A DNA stretch of 64,000 nucleotides, from the NCBI RefSeq assembly GCF_000002875.2, contig NC_009404.2:657501-721500 (forward strand). The letters run 5' to 3'. Shown in pieces: positions 9,401 through 19,547 of this stretch (position 1 is the stretch's first letter; each line of letters opens with the position of its first letter). The translations under genes were made by a program, and so were the position numbers. This DNA comes from Leishmania infantum JPCM5 (taxonomy: Eukaryota; Euglenozoa; Kinetoplastea; Trypanosomatida; Trypanosomatidae). The notes under the pieces were generated by a model, which ran no database searches, was not told the DNA's origin, and worked only from the letters and a program-made list of their open reading frames with translations.

Positions 9401-12400
9401 TCGTAGAGCTTCGGCGTGGCTCTGCTGCAGGAGTGCCAGCGCGGTGCCATGCCGAACGGCGGACGCGCCCGCCATGTTACCCGGGAACGCTGTCCACAGC
9501 TGCTGCACAGCCGTGAGCACCCCTAACGCCGACTCCGGCGACCACCAAAAGCGGTTCGCGGCTGTCATGGGGGCGAGCAGAGCCGCCATGACGCTGTCGA
9601 ACAACGCCGCTTCCACCTCTGCCGGATACGCGCGCGTAAGGCGCAGGGAGAGAAGCAAGATGAGCGGCGCAGACATGGCCGCCGCGGTATTCGCTGTTGG
9701 CGCGGAGCTGGTGATTTGTTTCCATGCTTCTACCAGCAGCGATGTAGCGAGCGGAAGGGTCGGGCTGCTATCGTTGTCTGTGCTCGTCGCAACAGCTGCG
9801 GCTGCTCTACACTCCTTGTAGCAGCTGTGTGCCTCGCTGAGTACCATGAGCGCACTGAGAGCGTCATACTGGACCGACTTACCCACGAACCCCTGCGCCG
9901 CGGCGCTCATGGCCTGGCTGGTGTACAGGCCCACCTGGTCCGTGAAGACCAAGCAGCGTCCCAGCACCTTGGCAGCGAGCAGGCGCACCTCCACACTCGC
10001 GCGGGCGACGGCAGGAACAAGTTGGGCCGCCAGTGACTGCCACCGTCTCACCTCCGCGTCCCAATCTGCATTCTGCCACAGCGCTGCCGCCGTGCGAGGC
10101 GATGCCTCCTGCAGGAACTGTTCCACAATGCACAAGCAGTTCCACAGCGCCACATCCCGCTGCACCACCCGCCGCGCCTCGTCCTCGGCGCTCTCCGCGG
10201 CACCGACGCCCACGGGCGTGCAGTACACCTCGAACAGCTCGGTGCGCAGCGAGGTAAGGAGTGCGACGCAGACACCATCGGCACCGGCTCGCTGCAGAAA
10301 GTGGCGCAGCGTCCAGCGCAGCAGCCGCACCGCGTGACCGCCGCACTCCTCCACTGTGTGAGTCGGGGTCTCTGCAGCCGCGGAGCTTGCGCCAAAGGAC
10401 GCCTCGGACGCGGAGTTAGGCAGCAGATCTGCACGCAGCAGCCGCATCGACTGTGCGGCCGACGCGACTGTTGCGTCGCAGGCGTCAGCGAAGCTGAGCA
10501 CCGGAACGCCCTGCGCGCACGCGGTGGCGACGTCTTTCAGCGCCTGCGCGGCGAGCCAGCGGAGGCTGCCGTCATCTTTGCACGTGGGCCACGGCTTGCT
10601 GGAGATAAGCTCGAAAAGAGAGCCGCGGCTGATGGCGAAGTACGCTGTCGCTGCCGACGAGGTAGCCGCACTGGCGTCTTGCTCCGCGCCGTTGGACTGC
10701 GAGGCAAGATGGGCCTCCAGAAAGCCTACCGCCAGCATGCGCTCCATATCACTGATGACTGGAGCTCGCCGTAGCATCGCGCACGCCGCTGCAACAGCCT
10801 TGTAGTAGGCGATCGTTGGCGCGGGGCTGCCGACGAGGAGGTTCATAAACCCCACTGTGCAGGGCAGCACTTCATCACGAATGGCCCCCAGCACCGCTTC
10901 TGCGCTGCCACGCAGGAGGTCGTAGAGAAGCTGGGTAAGACGGAAGATCAGCTCAGCTTGCCGGTAGTGAACGTTCTGCACGGTGCGAGGCGGGTCGCCG
11001 CGGCTAAGGCGCAGCAGAAGCCGAATGCAGACGTGCACCAAGGAGACGCGGTCCTCCTCGCCAAGTGTGTCCTCGTGTGACGCGGGTCCTGCTCGAAGCA
11101 CGGACGCGGTGTTTAGCAAGGCCCGCACCTGAAGTTGGAAGGCAAGCGTGTTCGCCACGTCTGCGCTGTCGACCTGCGCGCACTGGTGCTGCAGGTGCCG
11201 TGCGTACAGCAAGTTCGTGCGCGCCACCGCCCCCAGCACCTCCACGCCGGCGTGCAGAAGACTCGGCGTCGCCTGCACCGCCGCCAGCACGTCCTCTGCT
11301 ATGTTGAAGCCGATCTGCAGCGACGATGTGAGGGTGAGCATGACGCCCTGCAGCGCCACCATAGCGGTGCGCGCCACTGCCTTGTTCTCGCCAGACCGCT
11401 GAATGTAGCCACGCAGCGCGTCTGCCAGCACCACCCGGTACCCATTCGAGGGGAGCTGCGTGGCCCACTCCAGCATGGCATCTGCGAGAAGCCGCGGCAT
11501 GTACGCCCGCGCGTCGTCGGCCAAAGGAATCAGCAAGACGAAGCAGCAGTGGATGGCATCTGCGGTGGTGGCAGGTGTGGCGCAGCAGCTGCAGAGCGTT
11601 GCTAGCGCCGTGGCAAGGGCGCGCTGGGCGGCGCGACTCATGCGCTCGTTAAAGCTGCGCTGCACAACGCGACTCCCCTCAACAGCGTCTGAGCCGCCAA
11701 AGAACTGCCACCGCACACGGCCGCTGCCGCCCCCGCCAACGCAGCGGTACCCACTGCGTTCTTCCCCCGCAGGCTTCGATGTGGATGCGGTCGACGCCTG
11801 CAGGATGTCCGCCAGCACGTCCATCGTGAAGTCGCATTGATAGAAGGCGAGGAGGTAGCCCATGGCCACCCCGACGTCGTGCAGCTCCTCGTCGGCGACG
11901 CTGTGGAGGGACGCCTCGTCGCAGAGGGTGAGCAGCATGTCTATTAGCGCGTACGCCACCGTCGGCGAGGTCACGCGCAGGCCCGCCTCCAGCAGACCGC
12001 GGAGCGATGTTCCGACCGCGATCCGCACACTCGGCTCCGTTGCCCTGGTGCACGCGCGTTTTATATATTCGATCATCTCGTAAGTGCAGACTTGGGTGCC
12101 CAACGCACCTGGTTGGTGCTGCAGCAGCGGCGGCAGCACCTGCAGGGCCAGGAGACGCGCTTCCAACGACAGCATGTTTGCTGGGTGCGGCAGCTGCGCG
12201 CGGCGGAACGGCGGCAGCGGCGATCCCGCCAGGTTCCAGCGCAAGAGGATGGGTAGGAGCTGCAATGCCCCACAGAGGCTTGCGGTGGACGTGGGGGACG
12301 AGGTGCCATCGTTGTCGCGAGACAGTGTCGTCACTGTTGCCCACGCCAACTCGATCCACTCCACCACGAAATGGCTTGGCACCAGCACAGGGCAGCTCGG

Positions 12401-12844
12401 ACTGGCAGCGCCGATGCCAAGTTCCGCGCTGCCAGCGTTGGGTCGAGTTACCCAGCCGAGGAAGGTGTCCAGTAAACGCAGACACCGCTGCAGCGCCACG
12501 TACGGGAGCATGCCCTGCAAGATGTGGTCGACAATGAGTGCACCGAAGCGGCTCGAGACGCTGCTCTGCTGCAATGAGGCGCACCATGCCACCAGCGCAG
12601 CGCTGGAGCGCACGCGTACGTTGGCGAAAAGCTGATCGATGTCTTGCAGCACTTGTGCGTAGCGGAGATACCGTCTCCCCACTTGTACGCCGGCGATACC
12701 GCCACTGCCACCGCTGCTGCTGCTGCTGCTGCTACCTGCCATGCTCGAGTTGGTCAGCCGCTGCGCTGGCAAGCTCCACTCCACCGTGGCGGCCTGCAGC
12801 GAGCTCACAAGCGTGGGCAGGTCATGCTGCGTTTCCTCTGCCAT
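6500..12844 (-). CDS. Giant helical-repeat (HEAT/armadillo-like) protein, 2114 aa
   Basis: A complete frame, ATG at 12842-12844, TGA at 6500-6502. Apart from a Ser/Gly run near residue 40 (encoded by CTG/GCT-type triplets at ~12713-12735), the protein is almost entirely amphipathic helices rich in Ala and Leu, the signature of a HEAT or armadillo solenoid. An acidic-then-glycine-rich linker at residues ~1365-1415 splits it into two solenoid arms. Length and continuous solenoid resemble the HEATR5/Laa1 family (clathrin AP-1 accessory proteins of about 2000 aa), but I see no diagnostic motif; other giant solenoids are possible. No signal peptide or membrane segment is evident. Role unknown; scaffold function inferred from the fold. 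Confidence 0.75.
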   Translation of the reverse strand: MAEETQHDLPTLVSSLQAATVEWSLPAQRLTNSSMAGSSSSSSSGGSGGIAGVQVGRRYLRYAQVLQDIDQLFANVRVRSSAALVAWCASLQQSSVSSRFGALIVDHILQGMLPYVALQRCLRLLDTFLGWVTRPNAGSAELGIGAASPSCPVLVPSHFVVEWIELAWATVTTLSRDNDGTSSPTSTASLCGALQLLPILLRWNLAGSPLPPFRRAQLPHPANMLSLEARLLALQVLPPLLQHQPGALGTQVCTYEMIEYIKRACTRATEPSVRIAVGTSLRGLLEAGLRVTSPTVAYALIDMLLTLCDEASLHSVADEELHDVGVAMGYLLAFYQCDFTMDVLADILQASTASTSKPAGEERSGYRCVGGGGSGRVRWQFFGGSDAVEGSRVVQRSFNERMSRAAQRALATALATLCSCCATPATTADAIHCCFVLLIPLADDARAYMPRLLADAMLEWATQLPSNGYRVVLADALRGYIQRSGENKAVARTAMVALQGVMLTLTSSLQIGFNIAEDVLAAVQATPSLLHAGVEVLGAVARTNLLYARHLQHQCAQVDSADVANTLAFQLQVRALLNTASVLRAGPASHEDTLGEEDRVSLVHVCIRLLLRLSRGDPPRTVQNVHYRQAELIFRLTQLLYDLLRGSAEAVLGAIRDEVLPCTVGFMNLLVGSPAPTIAYYKAVAAACAMLRRAPVISDMERMLAVGFLEAHLASQSNGAEQDASAATSSAATAYFAISRGSLFELISSKPWPTCKDDGSLRWLAAQALKDVATACAQGVPVLSFADACDATVASAAQSMRLLRADLLPNSASEASFGASSAAAETPTHTVEECGGHAVRLLRWTLRHFLQRAGADGVCVALLTSLRTELFEVYCTPVGVGAAESAEDEARRVVQRDVALWNCLCIVEQFLQEASPRTAAALWQNADWDAEVRRWQSLAAQLVPAVARASVEVRLLAAKVLGRCLVFTDQVGLYTSQAMSAAAQGFVGKSVQYDALSALMVLSEAHSCYKECRAAAAVATSTDNDSSPTLPLATSLLVEAWKQITSSAPTANTAAAMSAPLILLLSLRLTRAYPAEVEAALFDSVMAALLAPMTAANRFWWSPESALGVLTAVQQLWTAFPGNMAGASAVRHGTALALLQQSHAEALRGQRASSSTVVTAALDAVHIYTLKQQRERGQAALAGAREQHDLWHALLHQCLDHVTFIPPDEANAAFRANVRVRGQSAALRRRVMLDDGVSRRLAVLWRMAMEGLTEASPPAARGNVWLLNPVDVAVQVDVAIAAATRREWVSVAQSIYTLPLSPRSTWKPLQAGGADLSLKMYLDGIRAVLQARPPHVQVDIAKRDTDMFAAVEEAGAADTVRGGGSDSEDTKEYAEEYGEEGMGGILSEAGGAGGGGGAGEDRGPMTFDLGAGGGHSAAASLTFDVAAKEAAMWLLYGVLHSISASGSSTTTTGRENDDEARRALLPVVVAAAQLVEVHPEVQMSTIAVLQEVLVAWGNATQQQGYSRETPVLLQWKTQLVVGLTTVLQHGLLSLEGCTSLAVQYSRCNMADPSSCRRVLRSLLLLLHACHRLHDRGRGFLLIGGSGAGHVIVALAKVAQASAMHLEGGDGGGSASDDAADAAAAEQSQRNILRSLTSAPCQAALTLLCELFVTAASLANGYVQSADTIGLGWSGGGGGNDDGTSVTSSVYASSTSVSAGDVLQAVAFLTQEPLKAVLGPALRYASGCLAVLVLSTLALSATPPPPPPDGSPSASMAALTSMVTLSGQLAANHQRLLAQLAQERLCARIEKRLSNSQPLQSAWDTVDTGLLRIVTVAPVSRDTAAALLERITPVLSQPAAGGWKAEVAVSILLAGMTASLDLNRLLPLLTVLSVESLLSDVPQEMLARLHQAVRSYLRKGGPTRARALALASPAGLLLAEHCAASDDSSVVCHSPLAHRATWPVVLRLLWEARDPLHVFTVMWSSTPFLAHATLSCSTPLREQVPQHRLQAEVLLAILASLGASSASNTGVNEAVVLLLLRCGRLMSELLVGIMASAEEHAAAPGADALYTVLAYVVAVLCTPLGAAFAVALRPVGLHLMHTVAPSAGPALREAIQRLGSTKAMQLRSFMEGSCA

Positions 12845-14044
12845 GGGCCTGTCTGTATGCGCCTGCTCGAGAACGACGTGAGAAATCAGCTAAGCGGGAC
12901 ACGTGCCACGGCAGCAGCGGCTGCGAAGCATGCCAAAGAGAGAACGAGGGATGGAGAAGCCGTCCTTGGCGCGCGTTTGTGATGTGGGCTACGGTGTTGG
13001 ACGTGACTCGCATGATACGGTGCGGCGGACAGTGCTATGGTGAGGTGGCGAGGGAAGAGCGCGAGCGTGAGCGGGGAGGACGGGACGCCGGTAAGCGACT
13101 CCTTACACCCCTTCACACGTCTGCCTCTCGCCGCCTTTCCTGCGCGAATCAGGCGTGCACGCTAGACGAGCTGCTGCCGCCGATGTGCGCGCTGAGCAAG
13201 CACCGCAAACTAGACGGCGATAGACAGGAGCGACTGGCATTCGCAAATCACGAAGCGCGCCGTGGAGAGTGATGTGGTGTGTGTGTGTGTGTATGTGTGT
13301 GTTTGTGGGATGGACCAGAGATAGAGACGGTGGCGGTAGAGCGCGACGAGCTTTCAAGGAGGGAGACGCAAGCGAGAAAGGCATGTGCATCCTGCGCTTA
13401 TCCAGCACAAGACTTGCCGAGTTGTGACCTTATCAAGAGAGTAGGTGTGAAAGGAGAAGGGCCCATTTAACATGTGCCCCACCCCTACTCAGGGGGTGGT
13501 GATGCGCGCGCTCCGCTTGGTACTCTTCTGCTCCCTGCAGCGAAGGAAACACACCACCGTTCGAACCCGAGCCCGCGGATTCATTGTGCCCCAGTCGTTA
13601 TGCGCACCGGCCGTGCGCGTCGCCGTCGTGAAGATGGTGGTACCCAGTCCTTAGTGCTTCCATGGATAGGATAGATCTGGAAGACGAAGCAGTATCGTTG
13701 CTGCCCTTCTCTCGCTTACACACGTGGTACTTTACATCGAAAACATGTGCATGCATCGGTAAAGCGAAATGGGCAAAGGAAGGAGATTCGGATGCACCAC
13801 ACACGCACACGCACACGCACACGCGCGTGAGACATCACAGATGCGTGCGCGCTTGTGTGCGTCTCTCTGCTAGCACATGCTAGTAGTAGCGATTCGCCGT
13901 GGTATCTGTACATCCAGCACATGTGAGGCGACAACCTTGAGGAGGGCCTTCGTAAAATCGGAAGGGTCGGACCGAGTAGAGATGAGCAGAGCAAGGCGGT
14001 GCACGCCGGCGACCACATCCGTGCTTTCTCGCTGTGCTTGCCTC
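12845..14044. other. Intergenic spacer with two microsatellites
   Basis: No supported gene in 1.2 kb. It holds a GT-rich microsatellite at 13275-13308, an ACACGC hexamer array at about 13797-13826, and a small perfect hairpin near 13480-13500 (CCACCCC pairing with GGGGTGG). Purine tracts near 12936-12960 could be the splice-directing tract of the 2114-aa protein gene. Confidence 0.6.
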
Positions 14045-17000
14045 CTACATCGTTGTCATGTCCTTCAGGGTCAGCACCCATGTCTGCCGCCACTGTGCTT
14101 CCTGCCGCTCGTAGAAGCCGAATGCGTTGCTGAGGACACCAGCGGCTTCGTTGCCCTGCGAACTCACCGACTGCACCGCGGCGCGGAGCAGCTGCGCGCA
14201 CTCCAGCACGAGTGGAGCCCGCGGTACGAGAAGCGGAACAGAGACCTCGGCGGTGGCCTTTGCGTCCATCGCTATCGATGCATGCCCTTTGCGGCCACTC
14301 GTGTTTGAAGATGCGGAGGACGTCGCTGCAGAGATGCGCCGGTTGCCGTGGCCTTGAGGCCCCTTGCCGTCGGTGGTGAGGCGGACAGCAGCTGGTACAT
14401 ACGCCGCTGCCGCCAGAGGTGGGGGTACGGCAGTTTGGGGGTGCTGCGCGTTGTACTGCGAGAGGGGGACACACGTGTTCAGCGGCAGTCCGGGTAGCTC
14501 CACATCGCTCCACTGCGAAAGCTGCGCAAGCGGCGCACTCTCTATCGTCGCCGCCGCCGCTGCTGCTGCCACAGATGCGTTGGCGTGCCGCTTACTGGCC
14601 GCAGATGGGTTGTTACCAGGGGTGTCGGCGCGGTGCAGCGGAATCACCTCCTGTAGCCGTGGGTCCTTCTTCGCGCCGGCTGTCCCCTCCAACTCTGCGG
14701 CCGCTCGCTCGTGTTGCGCGCGCAGCTCCAGGAGGTGCCGTAGTCCTCGATGGTGGCCGCCTTCCAGCACCTCTGTCGTGGGGACGAGGTGCTGCGGGGT
14801 GACCAATCCCTTGAGAAGGTGCGAGTAGGAGTGCAGAGCTGTCCAGCAGCGCGCCACATGCAGCCCGACTTCATCTTCCACCTCTCGCAGGCTCCAGGCC
14901 CACGCTTGCTGCAGGGCCAACTCCGTCGTGTCGCTGCGAGCTGCCTCTGCTTCTTTCAGCGACGTGAGGGCCGTGGCGTTGGGCTGACGGGCTAAGGAGA
15001 GCTTGACTGCCCGTCGGTGCGCACGCCACTGCTCGCTACTCTGCGCCTGAAAACGCCACCACGGCCGCAGCACAGCCTCGACACGCTCAAGGATAGCGGT
15101 CGTCGCCCCTGCGCTCAAGGTGCGCACAAGGAGAGATGGCGTGCTCTGCAGCGTGTTCCACAGCTCCTGCACACGCTGTCGAAAGGGTTGGCCTGCCTTG
15201 GCCGTGTACGACTTGACCCGCTCCTCCTGTGCAACGCACAGTGCCGCGACGGCGGCGTTGAGCTGCTCCACCGTGCCGCCGGTCATTCCAGGCAGTCGGC
15301 GGTACATGTCGCCCGGAAAGGCTTTGACATGGCGCTGTGCCGCAGCCTCTGCGTCCCTCAGCACTTGCGCCGTCCACTGCGCCACCTGCTCAGCGTACGT
15401 CGCAGGCGTGGAGAGGGGCATGGCGGTGTGCCCAGCGGTGGGAGCGCCCTGGACGTCTTTGGCGCGACGCCCCGCCTTCGAAGAGACGCTGCGACTGCCG
15501 GCGCGGCCGCGCACCGCCTCGGGCTCCTCCCCAAGCTCCATGGGCAGCACGTAGTGCAGCGGCGACACCCGCAACATCTCAACTGTGTGCGCCAGCAGCC
15601 CCAAGCGGCACCCACGCGCGTACAAGAGCCCACGGAGCTTGTCCAGAGAGGCGAGCACGGTGCATGCAGACGCCGCCCGGATGCGGTCCTGCTGCATCGC
15701 CTTCGTCACCTTGAGGTTGTACTCCACCATGTTTTTCAGATCCTCTGTTGTCAGCGGTGTGTCGCCACCACCATCACCCGCCGGTGAGGTTGCTGGGGGG
15801 CTCTCTTTGAACAGTGCATGTATAGCGGCCGCCAAGTCCATCACTGGTGCGGCGGAGGCCTCGTCCACCTCCCTCACCACCATCGCTACCCCTGCCGCAA
15901 GCTCTGCCTCTTCGGCCGCCGCTGTCGTGAGCAACGTCTGCACCTGTGCCTTCAGTCGAGCCAACCCCTCCTGCACGGTCTGGAACACGCTCAGCTCCGC
16001 ACTGCTGTGCTCCACCGTGCTAGTCCATGCTGCCTTCCAGTTATCGACCTCAGCAGCGCGCGTCTGTTGCTGATCCTCAACGGCTTTGAGCGACTGCGTG
16101 AGTGTTTCCTGCACCTCTGAGCGCAGGTGGTCGACGCGCATTTGGACCGGGTCGTCCACCGGCAGCTGCGCCGCTGTGTCGCCGCCGCGCAGCTCCACTG
16201 CTCGATCGTGCAGCAGCTGCGCGCAGTCATCCTCGATGACTCCCCGGGCCCTTTCGAGATTGTGCACCGCCTCAGCGCAGCGGTCTGCCAGCGCTGTGCA
16301 GTACTCGGCGCAGAGGGCGTCGTGCCGGCTCACCAGCGCTCTTACGGCGTTTGTCGACATAGCGTCACGCACTTTCACGAGCAGGGTGGCGCGCTCGCGA
16401 ATGAGCGCCTGGTCCGAGTCGTTGTGTGATGTCTGGGTGAGAAATGTGTGCTTGAGCGTCTGCACCCGCGACACGCGTTCCGCTATCCGCGAGAGCATCT
16501 TGTCCCCCCTGTTCTTTGCATCTGTCAACTCGCGCACGCGGGCTTCGTAGACGGTCGCCTGCAACGTCGCGGGACGCCGGTGATGGTATCGCAGCACCTC
16601 TGCCACGCGGTGCTGTACATCGTCCTGAAAAGCTGCCGTGTACAGCCGCCAGCTCTCCCAAGCATGCCGCTGCAAGCTAAGGCCCCACTCCATGAGCGCA
16701 CATCGCAGATACTCCTTCCACTCTGACACTTGCGACTGGGGAAGGAATAACGACACATGTTGCTGCGCTGGCTGCAGCTCGGGTAGCAGGTTCAGGTAAA
16801 ACTGCTGGAAGTCCGCTCCCGGGGCCGCCCCAGTGGCCGCCGTCTTGTCGTCATCGAAGTCCTCCAGGCTCGCACCAGCATTTGCAGTTACATCGCCGCC
16901 GCCACTACGTGCTGCTACGCAAGCGAAGCGGAAGGCGACGGAGTCGATGGTGAACTCCTCCCCGTGTGAGGTGGACCAGCGCGGTGCAGCGGCGGCGGCG

Positions 17001-19036
17001 GGCACGCTCTCGTGCGTGCTTGCAGGTACGGCACCGGCAGAGTTCTTGCACTGGAGCTGCTGTTGTGGAGTGTCTGGTATCTCACACTCGTCAGAGGAGC
17101 TTAGCCGAGCCCACGACAGCCCCGCCTGCCTGCTCAGCTCCCCGACGCACGCCTGACTGACTTGCAGCACGTCTGCGGTCGCGTTTGCAACACGGCTGCG
17201 AACGGCTTCGTAGTAGCGAGTGTGGGCGTCGGCGATCGACTGCAGGCACGTGAGCCCCGCTGTGTACCGCGCCTCCGCGGCCGCTGGCGTCTCCTGTTGC
17301 CGCAGCGCCTCCTCCAACACACGCAGCTGCAGCTCCAGCCGGGCCACCTCGTCGCGGTAGTCCATCTCCTTTTCTTGCCACTGCGCGTAGAGCCCGCGCA
17401 GGAAGCCGAGGAGGCCACGGGTAGAGGTGACGAGGATGTCGGTGGCCCCTTCAAGGCTCATTAGCATGCTACCAGTGGATTTGACAGCATCAGCACAGAA
17501 CTGGGCGTAGCCGCGCCGAAAGCCGTGCGACACAAGGTGCACAAACCACTGCCCTTCCTTCTCGATGGTGGGCACGCAGAACGCCCACGCGGCGGACCGC
17601 ACTATGGACTGTTTTATGGCGAGAACCCCGGAATGGGCATCGGTGAGGGAGTGGAGTGCGTCATCGAGCAAGTCAGCAGCCTCGTCGGGTGACACATCCT
17701 GCCCATCCTTGTCCGTGCCGCTGTGCGCGAGAGACGCACGCTGCAGCAGCGACGACTCTTCGCTGAGCGGATGCGCAATCGCTTCGAGATCGCTGAGGGT
17801 CTGCTCTGCAAGGGCGGCCGCCACGCTTGTGCGCGCAGCTTCGTCGGCTCTCACGCGGGCCATCAGCTCGTTACACCGTGCGCCGCAGTGCCGCAGGAGA
17901 ATGCTCACGCGCATATGCCACTCTTCCAGCACCGCATGCGGGTCCTCGTCGACGAAGACGGGCAGATGCACATTCGGTTCGAAGGAGCGCAGCCAGCCGT
18001 TGGCGCCACTGCCGCCGCAAACCTGAAGCTCCGCGGTGCTCGCAGACGGTTGCGCAACCTCGAGGGAGTCCACCACCTCCGTCAGCCCGCGAGCGAGCCC
18101 CACAGCCTCGCTGCGGATAGCTCCCATCAGCTGCTCTGCTGCCTTCACAGACTGCAGCCGCCCCTCCGGGCGGTGGAACAGCGCCGAGCGCAGCACTGTG
18201 ATGCACCACGTCACGTGCTGCTGAGCCATGTGCACTTGCGTGTCCCGGTAGACCGCGATGAGCGTGCGCTGGTATTGCTGGTGCTTGTACAGCTCCCGCT
18301 GCCGAAGCTGCGTCGCCATCGTCTGCATGCCCAAGTAGTTCCCGCCGAGCTGCTCATTGGTGTGGTGGAGGATGCGCTGCGCAAGTACCTGTGACTCGGT
18401 TGTGCTGGTGACGGCGATGCGGGTGAGCCTGGCCATCAGCTCTTGCACCGCCGCCTGGATGTGTTTGCAGCGTGCCTCCTCCGCACTGGCGATGTCCGCG
18501 AAGCACGTGTCGATCGCTGCCACGCGGCTGCGGTAATGATCTCGCACCTCGACGAGGAGTTGCACGAGGCGCAGCCGATCTTGCTTCATGAGAGTCATGG
18601 CCCGTGACCGGCCCTGATCGTCGGCGGTGGAGCAGTGGTACATGTCGGTGCACACCGGCAGCACTGCATCCGGGTCAGCATCCCGGAGCGCTTCGTTGTG
18701 CACCTGGGCCTCTGCCTGCTGCTCAGAGAGTCGCTGCTGCTCTTGGGTTATCATCGACAGAGTGCTAGCGTGGCTCTCCGCCAACACGTTGTGCAGCAGC
18801 ACTACACGCTGCTGTTGCGCTGCGTCGACGTCACTGTTAAACGACCGGGCGCTAGCGCGGAAAGCCTCAATGGCGTCACGGTGCCGCGCGACAAGCCGCT
18901 CGTGGAGTGTGCCGCCACCCGCCACTCGCTGCGCAGGCGCGGGACTGGCAGATGCAGCGCCAGGGGCGGAGTCTGACATGTTTTTTCGTGGCGAGGCGGG
19001 AGATGGTCCCTGCAGCATGGGCAGTGCCGTGTTCAT
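14045..19036 (-). CDS. Giant coiled-coil protein, possibly CCDC180-like flagellar protein
   Basis: TAG stop at 14045-14047. I start it at the ATG at 19034-19036 (1663 aa) because a purine tract at 19071-19101 is followed by an AG at 19045-19046, leaving a short 5' UTR. An in-frame ATG at 19153 would add 39 residues of poor-quality sequence and give 1702 aa. The protein is nearly all helix with long Gln/Glu/Ala/Arg heptad stretches. Tandem N-terminal helical blocks (residues ~60-700) and a C-terminal helical block ending in FYERQEAQWRQTW resemble the DUF4455/DUF4456 arrangement of CCDC180 (about 1700 aa in vertebrates). That points to an axoneme or flagellum role, but only by architecture. No enzymatic motif is seen. 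Confidence 0.7.
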   Translation of the reverse strand: MNTALPMLQGPSPASPRKNMSDSAPGAASASPAPAQRVAGGGTLHERLVARHRDAIEAFRASARSFNSDVDAAQQQRVVLLHNVLAESHASTLSMITQEQQRLSEQQAEAQVHNEALRDADPDAVLPVCTDMYHCSTADDQGRSRAMTLMKQDRLRLVQLLVEVRDHYRSRVAAIDTCFADIASAEEARCKHIQAAVQELMARLTRIAVTSTTESQVLAQRILHHTNEQLGGNYLGMQTMATQLRQRELYKHQQYQRTLIAVYRDTQVHMAQQHVTWCITVLRSALFHRPEGRLQSVKAAEQLMGAIRSEAVGLARGLTEVVDSLEVAQPSASTAELQVCGGSGANGWLRSFEPNVHLPVFVDEDPHAVLEEWHMRVSILLRHCGARCNELMARVRADEAARTSVAAALAEQTLSDLEAIAHPLSEESSLLQRASLAHSGTDKDGQDVSPDEAADLLDDALHSLTDAHSGVLAIKQSIVRSAAWAFCVPTIEKEGQWFVHLVSHGFRRGYAQFCADAVKSTGSMLMSLEGATDILVTSTRGLLGFLRGLYAQWQEKEMDYRDEVARLELQLRVLEEALRQQETPAAAEARYTAGLTCLQSIADAHTRYYEAVRSRVANATADVLQVSQACVGELSRQAGLSWARLSSSDECEIPDTPQQQLQCKNSAGAVPASTHESVPAAAAAPRWSTSHGEEFTIDSVAFRFACVAARSGGGDVTANAGASLEDFDDDKTAATGAAPGADFQQFYLNLLPELQPAQQHVSLFLPQSQVSEWKEYLRCALMEWGLSLQRHAWESWRLYTAAFQDDVQHRVAEVLRYHHRRPATLQATVYEARVRELTDAKNRGDKMLSRIAERVSRVQTLKHTFLTQTSHNDSDQALIRERATLLVKVRDAMSTNAVRALVSRHDALCAEYCTALADRCAEAVHNLERARGVIEDDCAQLLHDRAVELRGGDTAAQLPVDDPVQMRVDHLRSEVQETLTQSLKAVEDQQQTRAAEVDNWKAAWTSTVEHSSAELSVFQTVQEGLARLKAQVQTLLTTAAAEEAELAAGVAMVVREVDEASAAPVMDLAAAIHALFKESPPATSPAGDGGGDTPLTTEDLKNMVEYNLKVTKAMQQDRIRAASACTVLASLDKLRGLLYARGCRLGLLAHTVEMLRVSPLHYVLPMELGEEPEAVRGRAGSRSVSSKAGRRAKDVQGAPTAGHTAMPLSTPATYAEQVAQWTAQVLRDAEAAAQRHVKAFPGDMYRRLPGMTGGTVEQLNAAVAALCVAQEERVKSYTAKAGQPFRQRVQELWNTLQSTPSLLVRTLSAGATTAILERVEAVLRPWWRFQAQSSEQWRAHRRAVKLSLARQPNATALTSLKEAEAARSDTTELALQQAWAWSLREVEDEVGLHVARCWTALHSYSHLLKGLVTPQHLVPTTEVLEGGHHRGLRHLLELRAQHERAAAELEGTAGAKKDPRLQEVIPLHRADTPGNNPSAASKRHANASVAAAAAAATIESAPLAQLSQWSDVELPGLPLNTCVPLSQYNAQHPQTAVPPPLAAAAYVPAAVRLTTDGKGPQGHGNRRISAATSSASSNTSGRKGHASIAMDAKATAEVSVPLLVPRAPLVLECAQLLRAAVQSVSSQGNEAAGVLSNAFGFYERQEAQWRQTWVLTLKDMTTM

Positions 19037-19547
19037 GGCTACGGCTGTGCGACGCACACGTGCAGGCCGGTAAAGGAGTAAAGAAAGGGAGAGTAAGAGG
19101 CCTTGCTGAGCGAAGCCGACTTTGATGTGCACCGGTGTGCCGGCCGGCCACACGAAGCAGTAGAAGGTGCGGGCACCACTGCGGAACGCAGAGAGGGGGA
19201 GGGGAGGGGAGGGGAGGGTTGAGAGGCTTGAGAGGGCGCACGGAGCGCACCGGGCCGTGAGTGGGGCGAGGAGATGTGGCGTTCGCCTCCGTCAGTCGTC
19301 GTGGCCGGCGCTTTGTGTGTCACCCGACGTTACGCGTGCAAGTGTAAGCCGAGGCGTGTGTGTGTGTGTGTGTGTGTGTGAGGGGCGGGCTGCTCACGGT
19401 GAGCGGCGACAAGCGGTGCGGTACGAGGATGGGTGGGCGGGTGCAGTGCTCCGGAGCGGAACTTGCAGACTCGGCATTGCTCGCCTTGGGCTTAGAACGC
19501 AGCTACTGGTCCTCGCCTCTGCTACCTTCTCTTCAGCCGTCGCCCCG
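19037..19547. other. Intergenic spacer with purine tracts and GT repeat
   Basis: Purine tracts at 19071-19101 and 19186-19232 are sense-strand pyrimidine tracts. The nearer one is placed correctly for trans-splicing at the AG near 19045. A pure (GT)n microsatellite spans 19356-19380. No gene. Confidence 0.6.

Noticed and set aside
13559..13566. GTTCGAAC, resembling a tRNA B-box
   Set aside because: Flanking bases cannot form a T-stem on either strand and there is no A-box or acceptor stem; it is a palindromic hexamer by chance.
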